Assembly (NCBI GenBank): GCA_965232615.1
Contig: OZ246985.1
Location: 1,426,001-1,490,000, forward strand
Reading direction: 5' to 3'
DNA length: 64,000 nt
Source of the DNA: UBA2779 sp965232615
GTDB taxonomy: Bacteria > Spirochaetota > Spirochaetia > DSM-2461
How positions within the stretch are numbered: the stretch's first letter is position 1; every line of letters starts with the position of its first letter. Positions 36,852 to 46,428 of this stretch are shown here, piece by piece. The translations under genes were made by a program, and so were the position numbers. The notes beneath the pieces are model-generated. The model had not been told where the DNA came from, did not search any database, and saw nothing but the letters and a program-made list of their open reading frames with translations.

Positions 36852-36930
36852 GAGCCTGTCGGACTTTAAGACTTCAAGGCAATTTTGAGGTGGAAGAATA
36901 CGACGCGCATACAGGAGATTTTGCCCTGTC
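36852..36930. repeat. Possible dispersed repeat with AGTCCGACAG motif
   Basis: Immediately after the reductase stop lies GGAGCCTGTCGGACTT. Its complement AGTCCGACAG(G/A)CTCC is shared with the region at 60541-60660. The following bases overlap the 3' end of the phosphorylase gene, whose last dozen residues may be supplied by the repeat. Two short matches are weak evidence, so this is only a candidate family. Confidence 0.35.
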
Positions 36931-39900
36931 TTAATTTTTCCAGATCATCTGTGGGCAGGCAGTCCGCGTACTGTCGAGTCGTATCATTTTCCGTAATGCT
37001 TATTGACTTAATACCGTATTTCCCTTCGAATAGATCAATTCGGTCAGGATTCTCATAGCACACATGGACAGTGCTGAACAGCATGAATTCCAGACAATCG
37101 TCCTCGCGAAAGAGGGCAGCGGGTAAAAGTGGTGCAGGCCGAAACACCGTCTTACCCGATTCTATGACGATGGGCCGCCGACCAAGGATGAATTCAGACC
37201 ACATCGTGAGATACTCCGCTGTAGCACCGGAGAGGCGTCCAATGAAACCGCGCCCATGAAATTCCTCCACGGGATAGCGGCTGGAAGCGATGAAGGAACT
37301 GTTTTCATACGGGCTGCGGCCATAACGACCGGTATCAAGAAATGGTATTAAAACCTGCTGTGCCTCGGTCCAGAAGAGTTTCCCATCACCGATATGCAGC
37401 AGTTCGAGGAGATATTTGTATTCCATATGGAGCCATACCGAACCATTTTCAAGCCACCCGCCGGGGAAGGCCATGGCTCGTCCCAGAGAAGCAGGTTGAT
37501 CATCCAGAGGGGCATTCAGAACATACATGCCCAGCTTCGTATCGTATAAGGAACTTTTCTTTACCTTTTCATGGATCAGGATCTTTTCCTCCAGCGATGA
37601 GGTGATTTTTATCTGCTTCACCACCCCCTCCAGGAAGAGGGGCAAGGTACTTCGCTTCATCCGGCCAGGCAGTACATATCCATTTGTCCCGGGATTCCAG
37701 GATGTGGGTTCAAAGCGGTAATAGGTGGGCAGCAATCCGTCATTTTCGACTGCTGCGGCTGTTAGTGCCTCATCCAAACGGCTCTTACTGGTGTTCAGGA
37801 AGTCCATCACTTCTCCCAGGGAACCTGTTCTCACCTCTGGTTCTTTGTTGACTCCTCCGGCCGTCAGGGATGTTCGGTACCTGTCGCAGGCTCGCCGTCG
37901 AGCCAGCCAGCGTTCATGCTGGTCCGGGAGCAGTGTGATAGTCTTCAAATCATCAAGGAGGTTCCAGACGGCGCTGAACAAAGTAACAGATTGTTCCTGG
38001 CGGTGCCCGGCAAGAGACAATAGCATGCGCAAAAGACGTAGCAGCTCGGCACCATCACTCAAGGAAGACCCAAAATGTCCCGGCAGACCGTTGAGAGCAT
38101 CATACCAGCCAGGCCGACCAGCCTCCATCTCCAGGCCCCTCTCCTCATAACCTAGAACGGCGCATTTTACCAGAGCCAAAGTGATGAGTTTTTCCATCAG
38201 GGTAGAACGGTGTTCAAGGAAGCGGCCCTCATGTGTTTTTTCCACCAGATGACTCCCCGCAACAATCTTCTCATTGACACACTTGAAACGTTCATCCAAT
38301 GGGCGAATACGTATTCCGGGAGTTTCATACCAGCGGTAATCAGCACAATCGAATAGCAGTTCATCTGTCCGGTCTGGATAGATTCGCAGGTATTGATCGA
38401 TGAGATCCAGATTGTAAGTCCAGTGATCAACCCAGTACCCCTCACCAAAACAGGCCTCGGGAACATATTCTGTTGTACTTAGAATGGTTGGGAAGTCCTG
38501 CGGTGGAATGTTGGCATTGGCAAGATCGCCGGGGGTGAAAATGCCGTTTTGCGGGATTTTCAGACCGGGAAACTGGCGAAGGATTCTGGTGCTTGCCTCG
38601 TCATTCAGTCGAAAACCACCTCCACCGACAATCAGGGGGTTGTATCCATCGGGCTGAATGAGATCCATGAACTGCCGGATTGCCGCCGTATTCATTTCAG
38701 GCTGTAAGGTGATGTCAATGCGGCGGTTTTGATTCATGTCCCGGTAGTTGCCGAATCCTGTTGAGTAACGGGTTGGGAGGAGGGAGAAATCGTTATAGTC
38801 CCTCTCCATATCACCATGCTTGCGGCTGTACAGATAGTAGGTTCGGGCAGTATCGCCCTCACTCCATACCACTGGCTTACCACCTCGCAGGGTGTTGTCC
38901 AGAGCCGTTTGAGCGGTGTAGGCGTCCAGGTCGGGAATGGCGGTATGCATACGAAACGGTGCGATGCATTCGTCAATTCGATTGTTATACTCGGCGAATT
39001 TATTCTCAAACCACTGGCTGGACTGCCAGTCATGCTGGTGGTTTTCCGCGATTTGGGGGCTGGCGGTATACCCGTAAATCGTGTATAGATCAATCTTTTC
39101 ATCTGGCTGCAGGGTCGTTGATAGACCGGTGAAGGCTGCCGGATAACGGCCCAGGAGGACCGGTCTACTGGCCATTACCTCAGTCAGTCCGCCCTTCTGG
39201 AAGCGTTCTGGAAAATCATAGGAGAGGTTGTTTCCAAAAACCATTTCGGCGTCAACCAGGGGCTGCAGTACCCTGTCGGTACCAGCCAGCCGGGCAACAG
39301 CTGCCATAAAATGACAACCTTTTACCGGATGTATATCAACAGTATCTTCCATGCTGGCACGAGTGCGAAAGAGAGGCAGTGTCGGATTTACCAGGTTGGT
39401 CTCTATCCAGGCTGCGGCGGTATAACTCATGGACTTCAGAACAGCATCATTGATGCCGCGGGGTATTATCCTCGGCAGACCGTCGAGCAACTCAAGATTT
39501 GATGATCGGGAGGTTATATTGACTATTTCCAGATGCCGCAGCAGGCCCGGATAGATTTCACCCGGTACGGTAGCATAATCCACCTTTATTCGGAGCTTTC
39601 CATTGTCTTCGATGAGATGAAATCCCGAAAGGCCAACCGAAAGACGCCGCGCAGGAGTGGACTTGTCAATTCCATCGGCAAAGGATTCCCAATACTCTCC
39701 ATCCTGTCTCAGGAATGTTCGAAATCCCAGCCTGCCTGTATCCCGGTATGCTTGATCGGCCGGTTTGAATTCCAGGATGGGATGATTCTTATCGGAATAT
39801 CCAAAACACGCCACTCCCTGTCCCCTGTTGACGTAAAAGCACCACAGGGGAGTGCCGTCCGGTCCGGCAATTCCCGGTAGGAAACTGGCAAAGGGAGCCT

Positions 39901-39955
39901 GGAGGTGGTAGGCATCAAATTTGAATCGGTACTCATTGTTCTGAATGGAGGTCAT
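36866..39955 (-). CDS. Large inverting glucan phosphorylase (GH94/149/161 type), likely beta-1,3-glucan
   Basis: The 1029-residue cytoplasmic protein has no signal peptide. An N-terminal beta-sandwich-like domain (about 1-300) is followed by an (alpha/alpha)6 region. There, GEGYWVDHWTYNLDLID (about 505-521) and GRPGWYDALNGLPG with the probable catalytic Asp 619 correspond to the GH94 superfamily motif W-x-D-x-x-N. Its length fits GH149/GH161 beta-1,3-glucan phosphorylases better than cellobiose phosphorylase. Directly upstream are two GH16 enzymes and a sugar ABC importer. It would phosphorolyse imported beta-glucan oligosaccharides to glucose 1-phosphate. Only 3 bp separate it from the GH16 stop; no clear Shine-Dalgarno is seen. 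Confidence 0.68.
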   Translation of the reverse strand: MTSIQNNEYRFKFDAYHLQAPFASFLPGIAGPDGTPLWCFYVNRGQGVACFGYSDKNHPILEFKPADQAYRDTGRLGFRTFLRQDGEYWESFADGIDKSTPARRLSVGLSGFHLIEDNGKLRIKVDYATVPGEIYPGLLRHLEIVNITSRSSNLELLDGLPRIIPRGINDAVLKSMSYTAAAWIETNLVNPTLPLFRTRASMEDTVDIHPVKGCHFMAAVARLAGTDRVLQPLVDAEMVFGNNLSYDFPERFQKGGLTEVMASRPVLLGRYPAAFTGLSTTLQPDEKIDLYTIYGYTASPQIAENHQHDWQSSQWFENKFAEYNNRIDECIAPFRMHTAIPDLDAYTAQTALDNTLRGGKPVVWSEGDTARTYYLYSRKHGDMERDYNDFSLLPTRYSTGFGNYRDMNQNRRIDITLQPEMNTAAIRQFMDLIQPDGYNPLIVGGGGFRLNDEASTRILRQFPGLKIPQNGIFTPGDLANANIPPQDFPTILSTTEYVPEACFGEGYWVDHWTYNLDLIDQYLRIYPDRTDELLFDCADYRWYETPGIRIRPLDERFKCVNEKIVAGSHLVEKTHEGRFLEHRSTLMEKLITLALVKCAVLGYEERGLEMEAGRPGWYDALNGLPGHFGSSLSDGAELLRLLRMLLSLAGHRQEQSVTLFSAVWNLLDDLKTITLLPDQHERWLARRRACDRYRTSLTAGGVNKEPEVRTGSLGEVMDFLNTSKSRLDEALTAAAVENDGLLPTYYRFEPTSWNPGTNGYVLPGRMKRSTLPLFLEGVVKQIKITSSLEEKILIHEKVKKSSLYDTKLGMYVLNAPLDDQPASLGRAMAFPGGWLENGSVWLHMEYKYLLELLHIGDGKLFWTEAQQVLIPFLDTGRYGRSPYENSSFIASSRYPVEEFHGRGFIGRLSGATAEYLTMWSEFILGRRPIVIESGKTVFRPAPLLPAALFREDDCLEFMLFSTVHVCYENPDRIDLFEGKYGIKSISITENDTTRQYADCLPTDDLEKLRQGKISCMRVVFFHLKIALKS

Positions 39956-39958
39956 ATT

Positions 39959-41557
39959 CTACTGGTACACCCGGACCCAGTCCACATACATCTTCTGCGG
40001 AAATGCGGTACTGCTATCTGGATATCCCGGCCAGTTTCCGCCCACTGCCAGGTTGAGCAATATAAAAAATGGCCGGTCAAACGGGGCGGGAAAATCACCC
40101 AGGGAAGATGACCAATTCCTCTTGATCTGGTAGGTTTCCCCATCCACAGTCCAGCGGATTTCACCCCTGCTCCAGACTATGCCAAATACATGAAAATCAT
40201 CGGAAAAATTGCCATTCGGCAGATTGTATGAATTCCCCTCATGCGCCCAGGGGTTGCCATAGTGAATGGTGCCGTGAACCCTGGATGGCTCATGCCCCAG
40301 GTATTCCATAATGTCAATTTCACCGCATTCGGGCCATGGATTCGTCGAAATATTACTTCCCAGCATCCAGAAGGCCGGCCATATACCCTGTCCTATGGGC
40401 AGTTTTATACGTGCCTCAATGCGTCCGTAAGTCCATTCCTGGAGTCCCTGGGTAAGAAGCCGGGCAGAGGTGTAATCGCTGCCCTGATAACTCTCCCTAC
40501 GGGCTTCAATAACCAAACCCCGTCCTCCCCCGGGCAAATCATCTATGCGGGCATTTTCGGAGCGGTTGGTGTAGTATTGAAGTTCATTGTTGCCCCAGCC
40601 ATTGAGTCCCTTATCTGTACCGGTTCCCAAATCGTAAGTCCAGTTGTTGGTGTTGATGGACGTACCGTCGAATTCATCACTCCATACAGGGTTCGCAGAA
40701 TTAGTTTCTGTTCCGGTGAATTTTACATCGTCGATGAAAAAAGTTCCGGGTTTGTAAATTCCTCCTGAATCACCCGTCCTAGGATGCCACAGACCAAGGG
40801 CCTTGAACCGGGAGAAGTCCACGTCGGAAAACAGAGTTAAATCTACGGAATAGGTTTTCCATTCACCATGAGTTTCTGTCAACATTAAATCGAATACATT
40901 AACAGATTTCGATCTGCGATCAATGTCCTCAAGTTTGAATTCCATGTAGTCCACCGAAGTATCCAGTTGACTCGTATTGAGTGCGAATGAAAGTTCTGTG
41001 CTATTGGATAGGTCTACACCGTTTGAATCCTGGATATAGCCACCGCCCCAGTTGCTATCTGTCGGCAAGTCAATCTTTATGGATCTCCCGCCCGCAGTGG
41101 AACCGGTATCAATTGTTGCATCCAGATTTGCGGGTCTTGTCCCCTTGTTGGTTTGTATCATTGCTGTAAAACCACCCTTCAACGCATTGTCGAAGATTGT
41201 ACTGGTGAAGGTCGTACTCTTCAACCATTGGGCGGAAAGTGTCAAATCGCTGACTACCGCTGTGGTTCCGAATAGAAACTCGGTACCGCTTCCATCCGCT
41301 TTTGTGTTCCAGCCGGAGAGTGTATGTCCGGTTCTGCTGATACCCGTGGGTGCAGTGGAAATTGTTTCGCCCGAAAGCAGTATTTCCCTGGATTTTGACA
41401 GGGTGCCGCTGTCAGCGCCATTGGCATCGTAAATCACCGTATGGGTTAGAGCTATATCATTGCCATCCGCTTTCCCGGAAGGCAAAAAAGGGCAAGCCCC
41501 CGATAATAGGATAAATAGACCTGCCAGGAAGACATTGCCAGTGGATTTTTTAATCAT
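39959..41557 (-). CDS. GH16 beta-1,3-glucanase (laminarinase-type) lipoprotein with InlB-type and carbohydrate-binding modules
   Basis: The 532-residue protein starts with a lipoprotein signal (Cys about 22 in LLSGAC). An InlB/Listeria-Bacteroides beta-grasp repeat follows (about 40-112: VIYDANGADSGTL, GISRTGHTLSGWNT). A CBM-like jelly roll comes next (about 113-280: GGGYIQDSNGVDL, YMEFKLEDID, FFIDDVKF). The GH16 domain (about 285-532) has the catalytic ECGEIDIMEY, nucleophile Glu 413 and acid/base Glu 418, and ends in MYVDWVRVYQ. It should hydrolyse beta-1,3-glucan at the cell surface or periplasm. ATG 41557 is preceded by AGGAT. Confidence 0.9.
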   Translation of the reverse strand: MIKKSTGNVFLAGLFILLSGACPFLPSGKADGNDIALTHTVIYDANGADSGTLSKSREILLSGETISTAPTGISRTGHTLSGWNTKADGSGTEFLFGTTAVVSDLTLSAQWLKSTTFTSTIFDNALKGGFTAMIQTNKGTRPANLDATIDTGSTAGGRSIKIDLPTDSNWGGGYIQDSNGVDLSNSTELSFALNTSQLDTSVDYMEFKLEDIDRRSKSVNVFDLMLTETHGEWKTYSVDLTLFSDVDFSRFKALGLWHPRTGDSGGIYKPGTFFIDDVKFTGTETNSANPVWSDEFDGTSINTNNWTYDLGTGTDKGLNGWGNNELQYYTNRSENARIDDLPGGGRGLVIEARRESYQGSDYTSARLLTQGLQEWTYGRIEARIKLPIGQGIWPAFWMLGSNISTNPWPECGEIDIMEYLGHEPSRVHGTIHYGNPWAHEGNSYNLPNGNFSDDFHVFGIVWSRGEIRWTVDGETYQIKRNWSSSLGDFPAPFDRPFFILLNLAVGGNWPGYPDSSTAFPQKMYVDWVRVYQ

Positions 41558-41588
41558 GGAATCATATCCTGTACACGTATGCTAACAG

Positions 41589-42581
41589 CTACTGGTACAC
41601 CCGGACCCAGTCCACATACATCTTCTGTGGAAATGTGGTACTGTTGGGAGAGCCAACGAAATAGCCGCCGACGGCCAGATTAAGCAGGATGAAGAAGGGC
41701 TTGTCAAAGGGGGAGGGGTAGTCGCCCACCGAAGATGACCATTTTCGCTGGGTACTGTACTTCACTCCATCGACGTACCATCAAATCTCTCCCGAGCGCC
41801 ATTCTATGGCGAAGACGTGGAAGTCGTCGGAGAATTTTTTGCCATCTGGAAGGGTGTACTCTTTGCCCGCATAGACGTGAGGCGCACCATAGTGAATGGT
41901 ACCGTGTACCTTCCCCGGCTCCTGGCCCTTGTACTCCATGATGTCTATTTCTCCACAGGCCGGCCAATTAACGGCGTCTATGTTGTTGCCCAGCATCCAG
42001 AAGGCCGGCCAGATGCCCTGGCCAATGGGGAGTTTTATCCGCGCCTCGATGCGCCCGTATGTCCACGATTGAAGGCCCTGGGTGAGAAGCCTGGCGGAGG
42101 TGTAGGCACTGTTGGAGTAGTTTTCCTTGAGTGCCTCAATGACGAGGCCCCGCCCGCCGCCGGGGAAGTCTTCAATCCGGGCATTTTCGGATCGCTTGGT
42201 GTAGTACTGCAATTCATTGTTGCCCCAGCCTTTTAGGCCCTTGTCGGAGCCAGTGCCCGTGTCGTAGGTCCAGTTGGCCGTATTGATGGCGCTGCCGTTG
42301 AATTCGTCGCTCCATACCAGAGTTTCAAAATTGTTGTCCATGGCGCAGGAGGCGAGGGCCGTTGCCATGAGTAGCAGTGTAGCGAGCGCATAGACGCGCC
42401 GTTTCAAGTGTTTCCAGCACAGGCGAGCGGCCTGTTTTGCAATGCGCCAGCGCGTTAGGGATGCGCAAGGGCAGCCTGCCCCTGGCAGGCCGGAGCGTAG
42501 CGGAGCCTGGAGCAGCCCGCCCCTGCGGCCGCCGCAAGGCGGATTGCAGGGGAATGCCCAAATAAAGAAGAAGCGTTTCAT
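41589..42581 (-). pseudogene. GH16 beta-glucanase broken by an in-frame TGA
   Basis: This second GH16 gene is very similar to its neighbour (WSDEFNGS, NNELQYYT, GQGIWPAFWMLG, CGEIDIMEYKG with both catalytic Glu). A TGA at 41781-41783 replaces the arginine codon of the neighbour's GEIRWTVDG. The same frame then continues for 63 codons to the true end, MYVDWVRVYQ and TAG at 41589. A single CGA-to-TGA change explains it. The truncated product would keep the catalytic residues but lack the last strands. The signal peptide region contains a GC-rich insertion (42415-42567). A lipobox ALASC follows; a TTG at 42407 could be the original start. A sequencing error remains possible. Confidence 0.8.
42415..42567. 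repeat. GC-rich hairpin element inserted at the start of the GH16 gene
   Basis: About 150 bp of markedly GC-rich sequence contain several inverted repeats, for example GGCAGCCTGCC with nearby GGCAGGC, and GGAGCGTAGCGGAGCC as a stem. The element lies between MKRFFFIWAF and LKRRVYALATL of the GH16 reading frame and keeps the frame open. Its composition differs sharply from the surrounding genes. It does not match the MITE family at 1154, 34038 and 53914. No target duplication was identified. Confidence 0.5.
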
Positions 42582-42591
42582 GGAAGATATG

Positions 42592-44322
42592 CTAAAGCCC
42601 CAGTTTCGCTTTGTTTTCATCAACCTTTCTCTGCTTGTATTCCATCAATTTATCCAGTCCAATCCGCATCCTTTCGTTTTGCAGATCATCCCACAAGGAA
42701 TTGAATTCGGTTTCGCTTCCGGCTTTGAGCAGTTTGGGAAGATATTTGCCGAACAGACTCGTCAGTTTGGCGCCGATTATTCCTTCGGGTTCAAATGGCT
42801 GCGGATCCGTGTTGTCATACACAGCATAGCTCCGGGTGTACGGTTTGGTCCATTCACTGAGTTCCTTGTAGGGAGTAACCGCTTCGCCTTCCCATTGAGA
42901 GAACATGGCATTGTCCATGAGCATCCAGTATTTCACCGAGGCCCCGTACTGCCTGTCAAACGCCGCTCTGTCGGCAGTCAAAAGCTTCTGCACCTCGGGG
43001 AGAAAGCCTTCCTTACCGTCCACGACATCCCAGGTTAAACCTTTTATTCCCAGATACAGATCCCGCTGACCTTCTTCGCTCATCAGGTAACTCATAAAGC
43101 GTATGGCTCTGTCCGGTCTTTTGGCGCTTTTGGAAATAAAAGTCACTGTCCAACCCGAAATGCCCTGGCCCGCAAGCCGCGGCGGATCCAACTGGGCATT
43201 GGCCGGTCCGTCAACAGCCATGTAGATGGAATTGGGGTCCTCCGCGTAGCGGAGTGCCTGGGCATCGATCATGTCCGTATGCTGGTAAAACATGGCGAAG
43301 TAGCGGCCCTGGGCAATCTTTTCCTCCATCTGGCTTCGCCGATCCAGATACACATCGCTGGCAATAAGTCCTTTAGCCTGGGCCTGGCGGAACACATTGA
43401 GCCAGCGTTTGTATTCCGGATCCGCGTAGCGGTCGTAGAGCTTACCATTCTTCTCCATGGGGATGGATAGAAAATTCATAAGATAGGATTCAAGCGAGTC
43501 GTTGCCCGTATCGAGAAACTCCTTCAGTCCAAGCGGAATAAGAGGCTGTCCATTCACCTGGGGGAATTTGGCTTTCGCATTTTCCAGGGCACTTAAAAAC
43601 CCTTCGGGAGTGCGCATGGAAGGTTTGCCGATAGCTTCATATATATCCTTGCGAACCAGGAAGGTCTGGTATGAGGTGAGATCATTCTTCTCATAATCAT
43701 CGGGTGTATAGGATGCATTGGGATAGCAGTAGATATGCCCATCTTCCTGGGTGTACCAGCCCACCCGGGCAGGCACCGCGGCCTTGAAAAAGTAGGGATC
43801 ATAGTTCCTGGCCAGTTCATCCAGAGGAAAGGCCATTTCACCCGCAATAATTTCCCTGACTTGAGGTTCCCACCAGCCCACCGTTACAAAATCCGGCAAG
43901 CTGCCTGACGCGATCATAGTGTTAATCTTGTCTGCCTCGTTCCCCGCGGGAATGATGAACTCGATGTCCACACCTGTTTTATCAGTCACATACTGTGAAA
44001 CAGGGTCTTCTCCCCAGATTCCCCGGAACCAGGAAAAGTTCAGATACCAGTCAAAGCGCACTGGCGATGTATCCAGCGTCCATCCTGGAACATTCGGATC
44101 CAGGTCCTCGGGTGGAGGGGCCTCCGGTAGAGCGGGGTTGTCCGAATCTCCACCGGCAAACAAGGCCGCCGGACCCGCGAGTGCGAGAAAGATAATTAAT
44201 ACAATATTCAGCACAGCAAGGCGATTTTTGAACCACGCACCGCGAACTGAAAGCTTTGAACACTGTCTTCCACCAGATTTTCGTTTATCCGCTTTCGGAT
44301 AACTATGCTTTAATTGATACAT
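42592..44322 (-). CDS. ABC transporter solute-binding protein, LplA-type
   Basis: The 576-residue exported binding protein has a long charged leader followed by a hydrophobic signal region (about residues 33-57, LNIVLIIFLALAGPAALFAGG) and a mature family 1 extracellular fold. Typical blocks are GVDIEFIIPAGNEADKINTMIASGSLPDFV and FPLDELARNYDPYF. It would deliver oligosaccharides to the two permeases upstream. AAGGAG precedes the ATG at 44322. There is no ATPase gene nearby, so a shared MsmK/UgpC-type ATPase elsewhere is expected. Confidence 0.88.
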   Translation of the reverse strand: MYQLKHSYPKADKRKSGGRQCSKLSVRGAWFKNRLAVLNIVLIIFLALAGPAALFAGGDSDNPALPEAPPPEDLDPNVPGWTLDTSPVRFDWYLNFSWFRGIWGEDPVSQYVTDKTGVDIEFIIPAGNEADKINTMIASGSLPDFVTVGWWEPQVREIIAGEMAFPLDELARNYDPYFFKAAVPARVGWYTQEDGHIYCYPNASYTPDDYEKNDLTSYQTFLVRKDIYEAIGKPSMRTPEGFLSALENAKAKFPQVNGQPLIPLGLKEFLDTGNDSLESYLMNFLSIPMEKNGKLYDRYADPEYKRWLNVFRQAQAKGLIASDVYLDRRSQMEEKIAQGRYFAMFYQHTDMIDAQALRYAEDPNSIYMAVDGPANAQLDPPRLAGQGISGWTVTFISKSAKRPDRAIRFMSYLMSEEGQRDLYLGIKGLTWDVVDGKEGFLPEVQKLLTADRAAFDRQYGASVKYWMLMDNAMFSQWEGEAVTPYKELSEWTKPYTRSYAVYDNTDPQPFEPEGIIGAKLTSLFGKYLPKLLKAGSETEFNSLWDDLQNERMRIGLDKLMEYKQRKVDENKAKLGL

Positions 44323-44374
44323 TGCTTAACTCCTTTTGTTTTTTTAATGACATCAATCTGTATCCTTTTACAAC

Positions 44375-45271
44375 TTACCCTTTCACTGCTCCAATCATTA
44401 TCCCTTTCACAAAATACTTCTGCAGGAACGGATACACCACAACAATGGGGAATGTGGCGGCAACCATTGTGGCCATCTTAATGGACTGTGAAGTAACCGC
44501 GCTGCGTGATACAGCGGCAGGCATGTTGACCATCATCTGACTGGATTGGTTCTGGGCTATAACCCGGTACAGATATGTGGCCACCGGTTGAAGGTCCGAG
44601 TCGTTGATGTAGATAACTCCGGTAAAAAAGTCGTTCCAATGCCAGACTCCCTGAAACAGGGCAATGGTGGCCACAACCGGCATGGACAGCGGCAGGATAA
44701 TCCTGATGAATATGCCGAAGTCATTCATTCCGTCTATTTTGGCCGATTCTTCAAGGCTGTTGGGTATTTCCCGGAAAAAAGCCTGAAAAATTATCAGATG
44801 AAAAAAATTGAACATACTGGGCAGAATGTAAACCAGAAGGTTGTCAATAAGACCCAGATTCTTAACCAGCAGAAACGTGGGAATGAGTCCCCCATTGAAA
44901 AACATGGTGATGACACCCAGTGTCATAAAGACTTTTCGTCCAATCAACCGTTTCTGCATAAAAGCATAGGCCACCATGGCCGTGAAGAGAATATGGGTGC
45001 CCGTACCAACAATCGTGCGGAAAATGGCAATCAGAAATGCCTGAATTATACCCTTGTTGGAAAACATAGCCCTGTAGCTTTCCAGACTGAAAATCCTGGG
45101 CCACCAGTATATGCCGCCCATAAGAGCATCGGTGCCGTCATTAAATGAAATGACTATCGAATACCAGATAGGGTAGAGGGTTATGAAGCAGATGGCGAGC
45201 ATGATTGTAACGTTGATGGCCGGAAACAATTCCCTGCGGGAAGATGTTCTATTCAATATATGGCGATTCAT
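44375..45271 (-). CDS. Sugar ABC transporter permease, LplC/MalG-like
   Basis: The 298-residue protein has six predicted transmembrane helices and the EAA-loop motif NSLEESAKIDGMNDFGIF-like, which contacts the ATPase. It belongs to the carbohydrate uptake permease group (LplC/YtcP-like). GAAAGGA precedes ATG 45271; a GTG at 45286 would add five residues. It pairs with the LplB-type permease upstream and with the solute-binding protein downstream for import of glucan oligosaccharides. Confidence 0.9.
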   Translation of the reverse strand: MNRHILNRTSSRRELFPAINVTIMLAICFITLYPIWYSIVISFNDGTDALMGGIYWWPRIFSLESYRAMFSNKGIIQAFLIAIFRTIVGTGTHILFTAMVAYAFMQKRLIGRKVFMTLGVITMFFNGGLIPTFLLVKNLGLIDNLLVYILPSMFNFFHLIIFQAFFREIPNSLEESAKIDGMNDFGIFIRIILPLSMPVVATIALFQGVWHWNDFFTGVIYINDSDLQPVATYLYRVIAQNQSSQMMVNMPAAVSRSAVTSQSIKMATMVAATFPIVVVYPFLQKYFVKGIMIGAVKG

Positions 45272-45289
45272 GTTTTTTCCTTTCACGAC

Positions 45290-46207
45290 TTAAAACACCC
45301 CTCTTCCCTGTACCTTTTTGGAAATCCTATTCGCTCCCAGCAGCAGGATCAGGGCAATAATCGCCTTGAACAGACCCACCGCCGTGGAATACGAGAACCG
45401 CAGACCCCGTATACCGGTCCGGTAGACATAGAGGTCAATAACGTTGCTGGCATCGTTGTTCAAGGGATTGCTTAAAACCAGCATCTGTTCAAAGTTTGTG
45501 TTCAGGATGCCGCTGATGGCCAGAATCAGAAGGATCGTAACCGTCCCCGCGATGGAGGGCAGGGTAATGTGCCACATCTTCTGGAACCGGCCAGCTCCAT
45601 CGACCACAGCGGCTTCGTAGAGTTCATTTGGAATACCGGAAATAGCAGCCAGATAGATAATGGCGCCCCAGCCCATTTCCTTCCAGATGTCCGAAACGAT
45701 TGCCAGAGTCCAGAAACCCTGCGGTCTGCCCAGAAAGGGAACCGCGTTATGGTTCGGATTCAGTTTGCTTAAGATTTCATTCACAAAACCTGTCTCCGAG
45801 AGCCAGGGAATCAAAATACCCCCCAAAACCACCCAGGACAGGAAGTGGGGCAGGTAGGAAATAGTCTGCACGCTACGTTTGAGACCATTCGAGCGAATCT
45901 CGTTTAGCAGCAGGGCAAACACAATGGGCATGGGGAAAGCCACAAGTAGTTTCAACAGACTCATTCCCAGAGTATTTTTCATGGCGAGTAAAAAATCGGT
46001 ATCATGGAAGAGCTCCCGGAAATGCATAAACCCAACCCAGGGAGCATCCCCGATTGTGTTAATTATCCGGTACTCCTTAAACGCGATAATCACTCCATAC
46101 ATGGGCACGTAGTTGAAAATAAGCATCCAGAGAACGCCGGGAAGGGCCATAGCCAGCAGTATCTTCTGTCTGGAAAGCCTGTATATCACACTACTGTCAT
46201 TATTCAT
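45290..46207 (-). CDS. Sugar ABC transporter permease, LplB-like
   Basis: The 305-residue protein has six transmembrane helices and the EAA-type segment PNELYEAAVVDGAGRFQKMWHITLP near residues 188-212. The N-terminal KILLAMALPGVLWMLIFNYVPMYG is typical of LplB/UgpA-like permeases. It is followed 18 bp later by the second permease. With the binding protein this makes the import step of the beta-glucan locus. Confidence 0.9.
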   Translation of the reverse strand: MNNDSSVIYRLSRQKILLAMALPGVLWMLIFNYVPMYGVIIAFKEYRIINTIGDAPWVGFMHFRELFHDTDFLLAMKNTLGMSLLKLLVAFPMPIVFALLLNEIRSNGLKRSVQTISYLPHFLSWVVLGGILIPWLSETGFVNEILSKLNPNHNAVPFLGRPQGFWTLAIVSDIWKEMGWGAIIYLAAISGIPNELYEAAVVDGAGRFQKMWHITLPSIAGTVTILLILAISGILNTNFEQMLVLSNPLNNDASNVIDLYVYRTGIRGLRFSYSTAVGLFKAIIALILLLGANRISKKVQGRGVF

Positions 46208-46209
46208 AT

Positions 46210-46428
46210 TTAATCATTCCTCTCGTTGTACACGGCCCTGAATCCTTCCACTTGTATCCTGACCGGCCCGCGGATTGTTCCTTGCACAGTTTCCTGGGTG
46301 GCGATTTGCAGATCAACCGTTTCTTCAGTGCTAAAAGAGCCAAAATCGTCTTTCAGCGATATATCATGCCAGAAGGCTCCCTGAGGAATAACTGTCTTTT
46401 TGTCATAATAAATTGGCAAGTGAAGCAT
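46210..46428 (-). CDS. Small uncharacterised protein or gene remnant
   Basis: The 72-residue frame starts at ATG 46428 with a weak AGGAA upstream and ends 2 bp before the LplB-like gene. The sequence is beta-rich (KTVIPQGAFWHD, VDLQIATQETVQG, RIQVEGFRAVYNE) without a signal peptide. It may be the tail of a lost beta-sandwich module of the adjacent carbohydrate-binding lipoprotein or a small regulator. I do not recognise it. Only its position inside the operon supports it. Confidence 0.35.
   Translation of the reverse strand: MLHLPIYYDKKTVIPQGAFWHDISLKDDFGSFSTEETVDLQIATQETVQGTIRGPVRIQVEGFRAVYNERND

Noticed and set aside
40241..40768. Plus-strand 175-codon frame
   Set aside because: Lies wholly antisense to the GH16 gene, which has clear catalytic motifs.
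41781..41783. Selenocysteine TGA in the GH16 gene
   Set aside because: The neighbour has Arg at this position, no SECIS-like hairpin follows, and GH16 does not use selenocysteine.
42442..43038. Plus-strand 198-codon frame
   Set aside because: Antisense to the solute-binding protein and to the GC-rich element.
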